From: Laguncularia racemosa
Taxonomy: Eukaryota > Streptophyta > Magnoliopsida > Myrtales > Combretaceae
NCBI GenBank assembly: GCA_037954665.1
Contig: JBBMOL010000065.1
Span: 3,596,001-3,660,000 of the forward strand
Length of the DNA stretch: 64,000 bases
Direction of reading: 5' to 3'
Part shown: piece by piece, positions 22,488 to 33,909 of the stretch
Numbering within the stretch: the first letter of the stretch is position 1
Layout: each line of letters opens with the position of its first letter
Position numbers and translations under genes: made by a program
Notes under the pieces: model-generated
Told to the model about the DNA's origin: nothing
What the model saw: the letters and a program-made list of their open reading frames with translations, nothing else
The model's database searches: none

Positions 22488-23045
22488 ACCTAGTGTGGCC
22501 TTCACTAACTTGCTTATTCCAAGTTGAGAGTTGAATCGTGGGGTTTTGATGAAGGTCTAGACATTGTGGTTCTTAAAGCTGAGGCCGGTTTAGCAAGTGG
22601 CTCGGCAGGTAAGAATCACTAGGCCAGTGGTTAGAAGGTCGGGCTGCATTACACAACTCGCCTAACCAGTAGGTTTCAAATCGGTCGTTAACCCGCTAGT
22701 TCACGTCTACTTGAATCGGTGAGTTGAGGTTGATAACACGTGTCAGCAAAGGAAGAAAAGGAAGAAAAGAAAAGTCAAAGGAAGTAGGAATTAGGAAGGG
22801 AAACAACTGTAATAATGGAATGTAATTTCAAAGGTTGCAAATCTGCAACCTTGGGGAAGAAAAACAAAGAAAAAGAGAAGATAGCCAGAGAGAAATGCGG
22901 AAGGACGATGGAAGAGGACAAGTGGCAGGATAAAAATAGTCAAATTTGCACTCAGACGTTTTAAAAGCATAGAGTGCATTTTGAAAAAAAATATTTGCAG
23001 AGGCTTATAGGATTGCAAGTTGTGAGGATAGGTTTAAGCTATTGG

Positions 23046-23786
23046 TGATGGGGATCAAGTAGCATCAAGAGTTCACGAGCCAAAGTCTAATGACCCGCTA
23101 CATGGTATTAGAGGTCCAATGACAAGAGCTAGAGCTAAGCGAGTGGGAGAAGCCTTGCAAGGATTAGTTATGGAACTCTAAGAGCAAGAAGCAGGTTGAC
23201 ACAAGTCTAATTCAAGTCCCGAGCTAGTAAACATAATATATCAAAGCACGGACGAAGTGGAGGCCATCAACGATGGAACGATAGCCTTCAGCAAAGGGAA
23301 GGCTACTGGCCTACAGGCAAAGGAGAGCCGGCCTTCTTGGCCGGCCTTGAGGAAGCAACGTCGGCGGGTTAAGGCCGTCGGCTTTGGAATCTACACCGCC
23401 GGCATAGTGCCGGCTTAGACATCCGTAGAACGTCTTTTTTTTTTCTCTTTTCTTCCGTTATTTCAAAGCCAACCATAGATGCATTTAGGCCGCCGGCTTA
23501 TGTGATATTTCGACTATAACACCTTGTTTTGTCATTTGAAAGGATAGTTTATCAATTTGAATGAAAATTTCCTTGAGAGAATCCTCTCTTCTTTAGTTCT
23601 TGCGAATAGAACTTCCTTCGATTTCTTCATCCTAAACACTTGGAGAAATCTATGCGGATAGCTTAGGTTCTAATCGACGGGTTCGATTGGGGTCGGGTTA
23701 CGTTTCGTTTTCGATTCAATTTCGATTCTCGGGTTTGAATCCTTCTTGAACGTTGGGTCTTAGATCGATATCTAGGGTTCGTGTCA
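23046..23786 (+). repeat. Gy-2 5' LTR (741 bp)
   Basis: It runs from TGATGGGGATCAAG to TAGGGTTCGTGTCA. Relative to the 3' LTR it has 48 extra bases near 23330-23385, a GC-rich stretch with repeated GGCCGGCCTT. The missing bases in the 3' copy lie between similar short words, so loss by slippage there is likely. Confidence 0.93.
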
Positions 23787-23788
23787 TT

Positions 23789-23800
23789 TGGTATCAGAGC
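23789..23800 (+). promoter_or_regulatory. Gy-2 primer binding site (initiator tRNA-Met)
   Basis: TGGTATCAGAGC, a perfect match to the usual initiator tRNA-Met primer site, lies two bases after the LTR end. The leader up to gag at 24377 has two long A runs near 23880 and 24000 and no coding frame. Confidence 0.95.
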
Positions 23801-24376
23801 CAAGGCTCATTGAATCGGGTAATCTCTATCCTTGTTAATATTTTTGTTTAATTGATTGCATAAATTTTCTATCATAGTTTAAAAAAAAAAAATTTTTTTC
23901 CGTCCGTGGAATTGCTGTTCTATTTCGACGATGGCAAATTCCAATTGCCGAATCCTAAAGGCAATTCCATTGCCTTGAATTAGTTAGTCGGTAAATTTCA
24001 AAAAAAAAAAAAAATAAAAATTCCAGTTTATATTTTAGTTTGTTTGTTTAATTGTTCGAGTTCATTGTTTCCTATCAAATTCACTATATTCCATATTGGT
24101 CAATCGTAGTTATTCATTGAGTCATTATATTCTCATGTTGTTGGAATTCTGAGTTGTTGGTTGATTTATCCTAGTGGTTTATTTTGGAGAAAAACTCATT
24201 GAGTTAGTTCTTGAGCAAGGATTTGCAAAGGAGAGTAGATTGGTGAGAATTTTATCGTGGAAAATCAAATTGTGAGATACACGAGTGTATACACATCTTT
24301 GAGTGTAAATTGGTGAGGGAGTGAATTGTGAGGCCTTCTTAATTTGTTATTACTAACCTTTTTCTGTTGCAGCGAT

Positions 24377-25470
24377 ATGTCTAATCAAAGTCCAACTGGT
24401 GGAGAGAAGGGAGAAGTAGATAATAAAATGATGTTTGATGCTTTAATGAGTGAGATGAAAAGGATACTGAGTGGTGAACTAGAGCAAATCCATGTAAGGA
24501 TGGATAAGATTGAGCAAGGTAGGGAGCCCACGGGTAGTACTTCTGTAGGGCGAAGAATTGAGAGGCTTCCAAGGAGGGGAGTGAGAATAGAAGAGGGAGA
24601 GGACACTGAATTAGGAGAGTATAATTTCGTGATGGGGAGAGAAAATACCCAAAGGAGAGATAGTAACTTAGGTAGCATAAAGATGAAAATACCTTCCTTT
24701 TAAGGGAAGAATGACCCAGAATTATACTTGGAGTGGAAGCGAAAGGTTGATCACATATTTGAGTGCCATAACTATTCAGAGGACAAGAAGATTAAACTTG
24801 CAGCAGTTGAGTTCATTGACTATGCAAGTGTATGGTGGGATCAACTGGTTAGGAATAGGAGATGGTATGGAGAGTAGCCTGTTAGCACTTGGGAGGAGAT
24901 GAAAACTATTATGCAGAAGAGGTTCATTCCTAATCACTATTATAGGGATTTGCATAGGAAGTTGTAGGGTCTGACATAAGGGTCCAAAAGTGTAGAGGAC
25001 TATTATAAGGAGATGGAAATAGCCATGATTAGAGCTAAGGTGAAGGAGGATGATGAAGCTACAATGGCTAGGTTCATTGGTGGATTGAATAGGGAGATCG
25101 CTGATATTGTTGATCTATAACATTATGTAGATATTGAGGAATTATTGCATAAGGCGATCAAGGTTGAGAAGCAGCTAAAGGGAAAGAGTACTTCAAGGTA
25201 TCACCTAGTTTCAAGTTCTTCCAGGTATAATTCAACTTCTAGTTCTTCATGGAAGTCGAATTGGAAGAATAACAAACCACCACCGAAAACTAAGGAGGAA
25301 GAGAAGGCTAAGGCACCGGCATCCTATTCGAAAGGTAACACTGAAACCAAATCTACTTCTAGATTGCGTGATATTAAGTGTTTCAGGTGCCAGGGATTTG
25401 GGCATATTGTACCGCAGTGTCCAAACACTAAGGCGATGATCCTTTTGGAGAGTGGTGATGTGGAGAGTGT
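24377..25470 (+). pseudogene. Gy-2 gag with zinc knuckle
   Basis: The frame starts at ATG 24377 (MSNQSPTGGEKGEV); the earlier ATG at 24344 in the same frame is less likely because MSNQSP follows the leader. A coiled, charged N-terminal part leads to the gag core ([36 protein letters not shown]) and the zinc knuckle CFRCQGFGHIVPQC (25379-25420). Frame-preserving stops occur near 24701, 24875, 24965, 24977 and 25118, most at codons that are Gln or Arg in related copies. Gag would assemble particles and bind RNA. Confidence 0.92.
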
Positions 25471-25900
25471 GAGTTCAGGGGATGATGATGACATGCGCCC
25501 ATTGGAAGATTGTAGTGATGTGGATTTAGAAGGGCTTGTAAAGGGAGAGATGCTTGTTACCAAGCGGGTTCTTAATACTCAACTTAAGGATGAGGGTGAT
25601 AAAGTGCAGCGAGAGCATATTTTTCATACTAGATGCCATGTGAATAACAAGGTGTGTAGTTTGATTATTGATAGTGGTAGCTGTACAAATGTTGCTAGCA
25701 CATTATTGGTTGATAAACTGAACCTGAAAACTGTGAAGCATGAATAGCTTTATAAGTTGCAGTGGTTGAGCGAATGTGGGGAGGTTAAAGTGACCAAGAG
25801 GGTACTGATTTCTTTCTCTATAGGGAAGTACCGTGATGAGGTATTATGTGATGTGGTACCTATGCAGGCTTGCCACATATTGTTGGGACGACCTTGCAGT
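25471..25900 (+). pseudogene. Gy-2 aspartic protease
   Basis: After an acidic linker (SSGDDDDMRPLEDCSDVDLE), the protease reads FHTRCHVNNKVCSLIIDSG, SCTNVAST and, after a stop at 25745-25747, LQWLSECGEVKVTKRV and [20 protein letters not shown]. The active-site DSG is intact. A one-base loss near 25894 in the GRPW(C)QF context shifts the frame into that used by the RT. Confidence 0.9.
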
Positions 25901-27678
25901 TCGATAGGAAGGTCACTCATGATGGTTATCACAATCGGTATTCCTTCATTTTATACAAGAGACAGGTGATTTTGACACCCCTCAACCTTTGGGAGGCTAG
26001 TGAGGATCAGTTGAGAATTGCTAAAGAGTTCAGAGAGAGAGGGAAACACAAGAGTGGACAAGAAAAAAAAATTGAAATTGTGAAAGAGAGTGGCAAAAAC
26101 ACACTGGTGAGTTATGAGAAGAAAGAATTAGAGGGAAACATGAGTGGCATTGGAGAGGCAAGTGAGATTAAAAGTGCTTTGAAGGCAAAACGACACTTAC
26201 TTGTACTGATGTACAAGGATGTTTATCTTTCCACTGACCATTTTAACCCTTCTTTGCCTGCAGTTGTTGTTTCTCTTTTGCAGGAATTTGCTAACTTATT
26301 TCTTGAAGAAGTACTAAGGGGATTGCCTCCACTAAAAGGCATTGAACACCAGATTGATTTTATTTTAGGTGCTTCCATTCCTAATCGACCAGCTTATCAA
26401 GCCAATCCAGAGGAAACCAAGGAGATCCAGAGGCAAGTTGATGATCTGGTAGAGAAGGGGTTTGTGAGAGAAAGCCTCAGTCCATGTTCAGTTCCTGTTA
26501 TCTTGGTTCCCAAGAAGGATGGAACATGGCGAATGTGTGTTGACTGTCGAGCAATCAACAAGATCACAGTTAAGTATAGACATCCTATCCCTAGACTTGA
26601 TGATATGCTTGATGAGTTGCATGGTTCCTGTTTGTTTTCCAAAATTGATTTAAAGAACAGCTATTACCAAATTCGCATGAAAGAGGGAGATGAGTGGAAA
26701 ACGGCTTTTAAAACTAAGCATGGTTTATATGAGTGGATGGTAATGCCTTTTGGATTGACAAATGCGCTTAGCATGTTTATGAGGTTAATGAATCATGTTC
26801 TTCGTGCTTTCATTGGGAAGTTTGTTGTTGTATACTTTGATGACATCTTAGTTTATAGCAAAACTCTAAGTGAACATGTTCAACATTTCCAAAGTGTGTT
26901 TACTGTTTTGAGAGGAAACAAATTGTATGCGAACTTGAAAAAGTGCACCTTTTGTATGGAAACTGTGGTTTTTCTTGGCTTTGTTGTAGGTGTGAAGGGG
27001 ATTGCTGTAGATGAAGAAAAGGTGAAGGCGATTCGGGAGTGGCCGACACCAAGGAATGCAAGTGAGGTCAGGTGCTTTCATGGGCTAGCAAGCTTTTATA
27101 GGAGATTTATTAGGGACTTTAGTTCCATAGCTGCTCCTCTAAATGATCTTGTTAAGAAGAACATCGAGTTTAAGTGGACTGAAGTGCATGAGCAAGCTTT
27201 TAAGACTTTGAAAGGTAAGTTGACTAATGTACCTTTACTTGTTTTACCTAATTTTGAAAAAGTTTTTGAGATTGAATCCGATGCTTCCGGGAAAGGTATT
27301 GGTGGTGTTTTGATGCAGGATTCCAAGCCAATTGCTTATTTTAGCGAAAAGCTCAGTGGTGCTACATTAAACTACCCAGTTTATGACAAGGAGCTATATG
27401 CTTTGGTGAGGACCTTACAGACTTGGCAACATTACTTATGGCCTAAGGAGTTCATCATTCATTTTGATCATGAGAGTTTGAAGTTCCTGAAAACTCAAGG
27501 TAAGTTGAACATGAGGCATGCGAAATGGATGGAGGTCATTGAGACCTTCCCATATGTGATCAAATACAAGCAAGGAAAAGAAAACGTGGTGGTTGATGCA
27601 CTTTCTCGAAGGTATTCACTTTTGACTTCTTTGCAAACTAAATTGCTTGGGTTTGAACTCATTAAGGAGTTATATGAG
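25901..27678 (+). pseudogene. Gy-2 reverse transcriptase and RNase H, long open stretch
   Basis: One frame from about 25870 to 27783 covers a charged linker, the RT and RNase H. RT motifs: [49 protein letters not shown] and the intact catalytic YFDDIL (26833-26850). RNase H motifs: [16 protein letters not shown] with the first Asp, YDKELYALV with Glu and [10 protein letters not shown] with Asp; DALSRR ends the domain. A one-base loss near 27678 throws the frame off before the integrase. This would still encode most of an RT if translated alone. Confidence 0.95.
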
Positions 27679-28860
27679 ATGATATTGACTTTGGTCAAAT
27701 TTGGGCTACTTGTACTGATTTTGGATATTCTGATTTCTATAGGCATGATGGGTATTTGTTTAAGAAAGATAAGTTATGCGTGACTAAAAGCTCTGTGCGT
27801 GAATTGCTTGTGAGGGAAACACATGGGGGTGGTTTAATGGGACACTTTGGTGTTAAAAAGACTTTGGATATTTTGCATGAACATTTTTATTGGCAAAAAA
27901 TGAAGCATGATGTGCAAATTGTGTGTGACAAGTGCATTGCATGTAGACAGGCCAAATCCAAAGTAATGCCCCATGGAGAATACATTCCATTGCTTGTACC
28001 TAATCAACCCTGGACTGAAATTTCTATAGATTTTGTGTTAGGGTTACCACGATTTCAAAGTGGCAAAGATTGCATATTTGTTGTTGTCGATAGGTTTAGT
28101 AAGATAGCTCACTTCATTGCCTGTTCTAAAACTAATGATGCACAACATATTGCCGATTTGTTCTTTAGGGAGATTGTACGGTTACATGGCTTGCCTAAAT
28201 CCATTGTGAGTGATAGGGATGTGAAATTCTTAAGTCATTTTTGGCGTACTTTGTGGAATAGGCTAGGCACTAAATTGTTGTTCTCTACTGTTGCACACCC
28301 TCAAACTGATGGTCAGACGGAAGTAGTCAATAGGACTCTTTCAACCTTGTTGCGTGCTGTGATTCATAAGAATTTGAAACAATGGGAGAAATGTCTACCA
28401 CATGTAGAATTTGCATATAATAGGACTGTGCATTTCACTACATCTTATTCTCCATTTGAGGTGGTGTATGGTTTTAACCCTTTGACTCCATTGGATATTT
28501 TGCCTTTGCTTGTTAACGAATTTGTTGATCTTAATGGAAAGAAAAAGGTAGAGTTTGTGAGGGAATTGCATGCTCAGGTTCGCGCCAACATTGAGAAGAA
28601 AAATGAGCATTATGCTCGATAGGCCAATAAGGGTCGTGTGAAGACTGTTTTTCATCCAGGAGATTGGGTGTGGGTACATCTGAGAAAGGAGAGATTTGCT
28701 GAACAGCGGAAATCTAAGTTGCACCCTAGGGGAGATGGGCCATTTCAAGTGTTGGAGCGCATCAATGATAACGCTTACAAGATTGACTTGCCAAGTCACT
28801 ATGGTAATGTCTTCTGACCTTTCTTTGTATGATGTAGGTGATTTGAGGACGAATCTTTTC
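27679..28860 (+). pseudogene. Gy-2 integrase
   Basis: The zinc domain reads from [15 protein letters not shown] to [11 protein letters not shown] (27820-27955). Catalytic residues are in [16 protein letters not shown] and TEVVNRTL. The 288-codon frame stops at 28620-28622 where Gy-1 has Gln, then continues [11 protein letters not shown] and [12 protein letters not shown]. Near 28806, about 18 bases present in Gy-1 are lost between two AATGT words. The end DLRTNLFEEGGND runs into the LTR, where the frame goes on as LMTRARAKRVGEALQ. Confidence 0.93.
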
Positions 28861-28874
28861 GAGGAAGGGGGGAA
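28861..28874 (+). promoter_or_regulatory. Gy-2 polypurine tract
   Basis: GAGGAAGGGGGGAA lies directly before the 3' LTR and would prime plus-strand DNA synthesis. Confidence 0.92.
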
Positions 28875-29567
28875 TGATGGGGATCAAGTAGCATCAAGAG
28901 TTCACGAGCCAAAGTCTAATGACCAGCTACATGGTATTGGAGGTCTAATGACAAGAGCTAGAGCTAAGCGAGTGGGAGAAGCCTTGCAAGGATTAGTTAT
29001 GGAACTCCAAGAGCAAAAAGCAGGTCGACACAAGTCCAATTCAAGTCCCGAGCTAGTAAACATAACATATCAAAGCACGGATGAAGCGGAGGCCATCAAC
29101 GATGGAACGACAACCTTCAGGAAAGGGAAGGCCACTGGCCTAGAGGCAAAGGAGAGCCGGCCTTGGAATCTGCACTGCCGACGTAGTGCCGGCCTAGACA
29201 TCTGTAGAATGTCTTTTTTTTTTTTCTCTTTTCTTTCGTTATTTCAAAGCCGACCATATATGCATTTAGGTCGCTAGCTTATGTGATATTTCGACTATAA
29301 CACCTTGTTTTTTCATTTGAAAGGACAGTTTATCAATTTGAATGAAAATTTCCTTGAGAGAATCCTCTCTTCTTTAGTTCTTGCGAATAGAACTTCCTTC
29401 GATTTCTTCATCCTAAACGCTTGGAGAAATCTATCCGGATAGCTTAGGTTCTAATCGACGAGTTCGATTGGGGTCGGGTTACATTTCGTTTTCGATTCAA
29501 TTTCGATTCTCGGGTTTGAATGCTTCTTGAATGTTGGGTCTTAGATCGATATCTAGGGTTCGCGTCT
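28875..29567 (+). repeat. Gy-2 3' LTR (693 bp)
   Basis: It begins TGATGGGG and ends CGCGTCT, where the 5' LTR ends CGTGTCA, so the last base has changed from A to T. ATTGG follows at once. The integrase frame continues into this LTR for about 130 codons. Apart from the 48-base loss the two LTRs are similar, so Gy-2 is one of the younger layers. Confidence 0.93.
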
Positions 29568-29572
29568 ATTGG

Positions 29573-29916
29573 TGTAGGTACAATGTGCATGTGTTCAATT
29601 TTTCAAATTTGAACATTGTAAAAGAACAGAAGAAATTAAATGTATTGTTGGATGTTATATAAATTCATAGTGTAGTTTCATGAGCAGAATTATTCACGTA
29701 AAAAATTTATACTCACTCTTGTCTTTTGCTCTCATTATCAATTTTTTGTGCTTTCATTTATTCTCTATGCTCTCATCTTCTATTTTCTATGCTCCCCTCT
29801 TCTACACTGTCAATACCTTGTGAATAATTTTTGTTATATTTCTTGTCAACTGTTAAATATATTTTGTCTCCTCATCTGCCCATATCAGTATTTTATAATT
29901 ATCCTAATATTAAAAA
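29573..29916. other. hAT sequence between Gy-2 and the transposase, no gene seen
   Basis: Together with 22556-23045 this would be the 5' non-coding part of the hAT. No motif is evident apart from a TTTTTCAAATTTGAA near-palindrome around 29600. Confidence 0.35.
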
Positions 29917-32205
29917 ATGGCAAGTTATTTTCACGGTTTAAGTTCTTCTAAGAGGGATTGTTTTGGCAAGGGTGATAAAGGGAAATATGTGAAAAAAGCA
30001 CCCGAACAATATTTTGAAATGGATGATTATGATATCCATGACTTTACCAACGAATGCCTAAAGGACTTGATGATATCACCCCCAAGCTTTCATCAAAGGC
30101 CTTTTGGTAGACAAAGCAAACTGCTGTCATGATAAGGCAATGGGTGGGGGTGGAAGGAGAAGGGGAAGACAATGTGCAAGAAGTGCTAGAGGAAGAAATT
30201 CTAGGCTACTTACGTGGCCTATTCGGCTCTATGGGTAAGCCACTAGCATCACATAAATTAGAAATTTTTATTAAACATTATCGTAAAATTATAGGAAAGA
30301 TGGCAGTAGTCGTGGTTAATGCAACTACTGCCAATCAAGTTATGTGTGAAAAAAGGAAAACGGGTATGGCACCCTTAATAGGTATATGCGAATGAAGCAC
30401 CCTATGGACTTTAGCATAGATAAATTGCAGCAACAAATTTTGCAGTCAATAGGATCACAAGGAGGAGACCTATTTCGTTATTCTAGTAATAGGTAGCAAG
30501 TTCTACTTGCAAAATATTAGCAAAGTGTAACTTGTAATGGAGTCATGCATCTTCCTCGCACTAGTTGGAGTACGCGTGAGAAGCATTGAATCTAAGCTCA
30601 CAAATTTACAACCCAAAAATCATACAAAAAACCACTGTTAAGTTGTATCATAATGATAAGCATGAATTAGCCGCTTTTTTCAATTTTCTTGAGATGCATG
30701 TTTCTATTTGCACATATATATGGACTGATCCATGGTAGGAAGATTCATACATGGGAGTTACATGCCACTGGATAGACAATGCGTGGTAGGTATAAAAAAG
30801 ACTAATAGCTTTAAGGATTTTCTACGATCGCCATATGGTGTAAAATATTTTCCGTATTATAAGTATTATTTTAGGTGAATACCGTTTGACAAAAAATATA
30901 TTTTCTATTGGTTTTGACAACACAACCGCTAACATAGCATCTATAGATGAACTTCAAAGTTTATGTCAACTTACGTAGGTAGGACATTTTTCTATATTCG
31001 ATGTGCTTATCGCATTTTAAATCTTTGCATTAAAGATGATATGAACTGTTTAGATTTTAAAATGTCCCCAATAAGACTATTAGTATGTTTTTTAATTGAC
31101 CATCATTCCGTAAATAAGGCATGATAGAGATTTTGTATTGAAAATGGAATGCAACTGGAAAAATTTAGAAAGGATGTTAAACATAGGTAGAATTTCACAT
31201 ATCGACTTTTACAAAGTATAGTTGCTTATAAAGATGCATTATGTTCTTTTGCTACCATGAATGTCCTAGACATTCTACTACACCCCAACGATTCAGATGT
31301 ATATAGTAGAATGTTGAATGTTTTAAGAGTTTTTTATGATTTTACTCTAACATTTTCACAAGTGTATTAGGCTAATATTCATTTTTTCCTTTTAAATGTG
31401 GTGAATATACTATTAGTGTTGCTTAATGCCCAATTCAACCCTTTTCTACAAGTGACTATAAATTATATGGCTGCAGAATGGTATCAATATTATAAACAAA
31501 TTCCAGCAATTTATCTAGTTGCTTCAATTTTAGATCTACAGTATACAAAAAACATGTTATTAGAGTATCTTAATTTGTATTATTCCATTGTTGACGCATT
31601 ATTTGACATGAAAGACACTTATTCTATTACCGCCGTATAAGAACTACATCGAGTAGTCTAGGTAATAGAAGAATTATATTCTAACTTTTGCACTATATTC
31701 GATAGTCAAGTGTCTCGAACTCCCTCACCATCCCTCAACTCACATGGTACCACACATGATCCCACCCTCATTGCGCAACAAATGATGTTACAAAAGTTGA
31801 AGTGGCACTATTCTGGGTTAACCAAGTACATTGAACTTGACAGTTACTTTAATACACACTTTGAATTTAGTGACAGTAGTATCATGGATTTCAACATCCT
31901 AGACTAGTAGAGGAGGCACAAGAAGACGTATTTGATATTCTCTTGAATGGCTCGCCAAGTTTTGGCTGCTCTCACATTAATGGTAGCCGTTGAACAGACA
32001 TTCAGCACAGCAGGCCTTATCTTGTCCTAACGATGATCAAGACTGTCACCCATCAGCATTGAGGCTTTGGCTTGTGTAGAGAATTGGTTGAAGGCATGGA
32101 GTTGCACACGAGAGTTGTACGGGATGTCTAGTAAAGAAGATGAATACTTCAGCAACTTCAGCCCATCGAATGGAAGCTCTACTGGTTCAGATTCCGATAT
32201 CAGGT
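29917..32205 (+). pseudogene. hAT superfamily transposase pseudogene
   Basis: A decayed BED zinc finger is seen near 30264-30380 (NATTANQVM). The catalytic core reads, across frames, ICTYIWTDPW and SYMGVTCHWIDN (about 30700-30780), IFSIGFDNTTANIAS (about 30900-30945) and DVRCAYRILNLCIKDDMN (about 31000-31045). Then come YYKQIPAIYLVASILD (31490-31540) and the C-terminal dimerisation region VAVEQTFSTAGLILS with SPISIEALACVENWLKAW (31985-32100). These match family motifs in order. Many stops and frame changes show long decay. The transposase would cut and paste the hAT. Confidence 0.9.
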
Positions 32206-32423
32206 AAGCCAAATAATTTTGTAAGGGTATTAGTATTACCTTATTTATTTTTTGTACTAAGTTAGACATATTTTGTAAAGGGAGTAGCACTCCCTTATTT
32301 ATTGTTGTTATTTACTTATAGAGTTTTCTTATTGTGTAAAAGAGGTAAGGCCAAATGACCATCTCTTTTTCTGTAATAATTTTATTCAATTAATAAAATT
32401 TGGGATTGGCATCCCCCCCTCAT
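32206..32423. other. hAT 3' non-coding part with small hairpins
   Basis: GGGAGTAGCACTCCC near 32280-32294 and GGTATTAGTATTACC near 32224-32240 are short inverted repeats. No gene. LTR-N is inserted at the right edge. Confidence 0.35.
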
Positions 32424-33600
32424 TGATAGGAATCAAAATCTTATAAGACCTATCATTAGGGCAAGAACCAAATGATTTCAAATCTTGGTGATGAGGGTCC
32501 TTTTTGAACAAATCGACCCCGGAATTATTTATATACTAATCTCTTTTCTATTACTTATGTATTATGTATTCCAGCAGGCACACTTATCGAGCTTTACAGG
32601 GCGATGGACAAACTCATTAGGACTTAGCTTATGGGTTATCCATGGACTGACCTAAACCGAAGATGAGTTGGACTGACAAATTCCATTGAAGAGTTGGCTT
32701 GTGAAGACTATTTTTGTATTTGTTATTTTTCTTTGAACCATTGATTTTGTAAGCTTTTTGAGACATTTTATTTGGTTGTGATTGTGGACTTAGTACCGGC
32801 TACCCTTTAGTGGTATAGATGTAATTGTTTAGTCATTTTAACCCTAAGTAGAGCAAGTATAAATACTTGCTTAAGTAGGGTTTGTGGAAGGAAGTTGAGA
32901 GAAAACAAAATTGCTGCCCATTTTCATGAGAATTAGGGTTCATATTGAAATTTTCTTAAGACTCTTATCAATTCTTCAAGGATTATGGCGAGTAGCAACT
33001 TAAGGATTTGTGAGTCATATCATTTCCTTAGTTGAATTCCATTTCATGCTAGTGTGTAATATCTAGTTTTGATTTAGATTGTGTTCTATTGGTTCTTGAT
33101 TTCACATCATTTATAAGATCAATTTTATCATTGGATTGTTTGCAATTTAGTGACATTAGATCCTAAATTGTATTGTTGATTGCAATTATTCAATTTTTAG
33201 TGGAATTGCTATTTTACGTGGAAGCTTTTGCTTATAGGGTTCACGCTATTTAAGCATTCTTGATCATTGGATTTCTATTTAATCTTATGTTGTGTGCTTG
33301 ATCCATTTAAGCACATCATCTTTTGGTGTTAAGATTAATTGATTTACAAATTGGATTTAAAAGGGTTAAGGGGTTCACGCCATTTGTAGTGATTGTTGTC
33401 TGGATTTGATTGAGGTTGATTCAATTTGTTGTTTGTATGTGCTTTGGCCTTTTTAAGCACATCATCTTTTGCTATCAAAGTAAGTTGTTTAACAATTAGG
33501 GTTCATCTTGAAATTGTTCTTGATGCCACTTTTGGGATTTGTTAAAGTGGTTCTTCAATTGGTTTCATGTGCTTGAATTTGATCTTTTTTAAGAACATCA
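32424..33600 (+). repeat. LTR-N 5' LTR (1177 bp)
   Basis: It runs from TGATAGGAATC to AAGAACATCA and matches 37494-38670 in length and sequence with scattered substitutions. A phrase with AAGCACATCATCTTTTGG recurs three times toward the end (near 33311, 33453 and, changed, 33590), showing internal duplication. Confidence 0.92.
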
Positions 33601-33605
33601 TAATT

Positions 33606-33617
33606 TGGTATCGAAGC
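33606..33617 (+). promoter_or_regulatory. LTR-N primer binding site, mutated
   Basis: It reads TGGTATCGAAGC, near the initiator tRNA-Met site TGGTATCAGAGC with two changed bases, five bases after the LTR end. Confidence 0.75.
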
Positions 33618-33909
33618 TCAAGTTAAGAGAAGGGAATTAGTGTTGGTTGAATTCGTTTCATGGTAAATTAGGGTTCTTCAATTTGTGGTCCGAAATTGTG
33701 TATGTTACGAATTAAATTGCTTAATTGTCTTGTTGAGAAGTTGAGATTTGCTGCTTATTGAAGTGGAATTGGAGGATTTGTTGTCGCTTCTTGTTGTTGA
33801 GGATTTCCGCAAAGGGAAAGGAGTAGAAGTGTATTTATTGATTCAAAATTCAGAACTTAGAAATTACCTCATTTGTGAAGAAAGTGGAAGTGTATTCCTT
33901 ACTTGTGTG

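Larger units (their letters stand above)
23046..29567 (+). mobile_element. Ty3/gypsy LTR retrotransposon Gy-2, complete with TSD
   Basis: LTRs of 741 and 693 bases bracket gag, protease, RT, RNase H and integrase on +. ATTGG lies on both sides (23041-23045 and 29568-29572). Primer binding site and polypurine tract are present. It is the best preserved element in the window: the RT catalytic box is intact and one frame of 637 codons spans the RT and RNase H. Even so, gag stops, a one-base loss near 25894, another near 27678 and a late stop disable it. The protein family is chromovirus-like; I did not assign a clade. Confidence 0.97.

Noticed and set aside
28696..29277. Separate 193-codon gene
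   Set aside because: It is the last integrase frame of Gy-2 after a shift, continued into the LTR.
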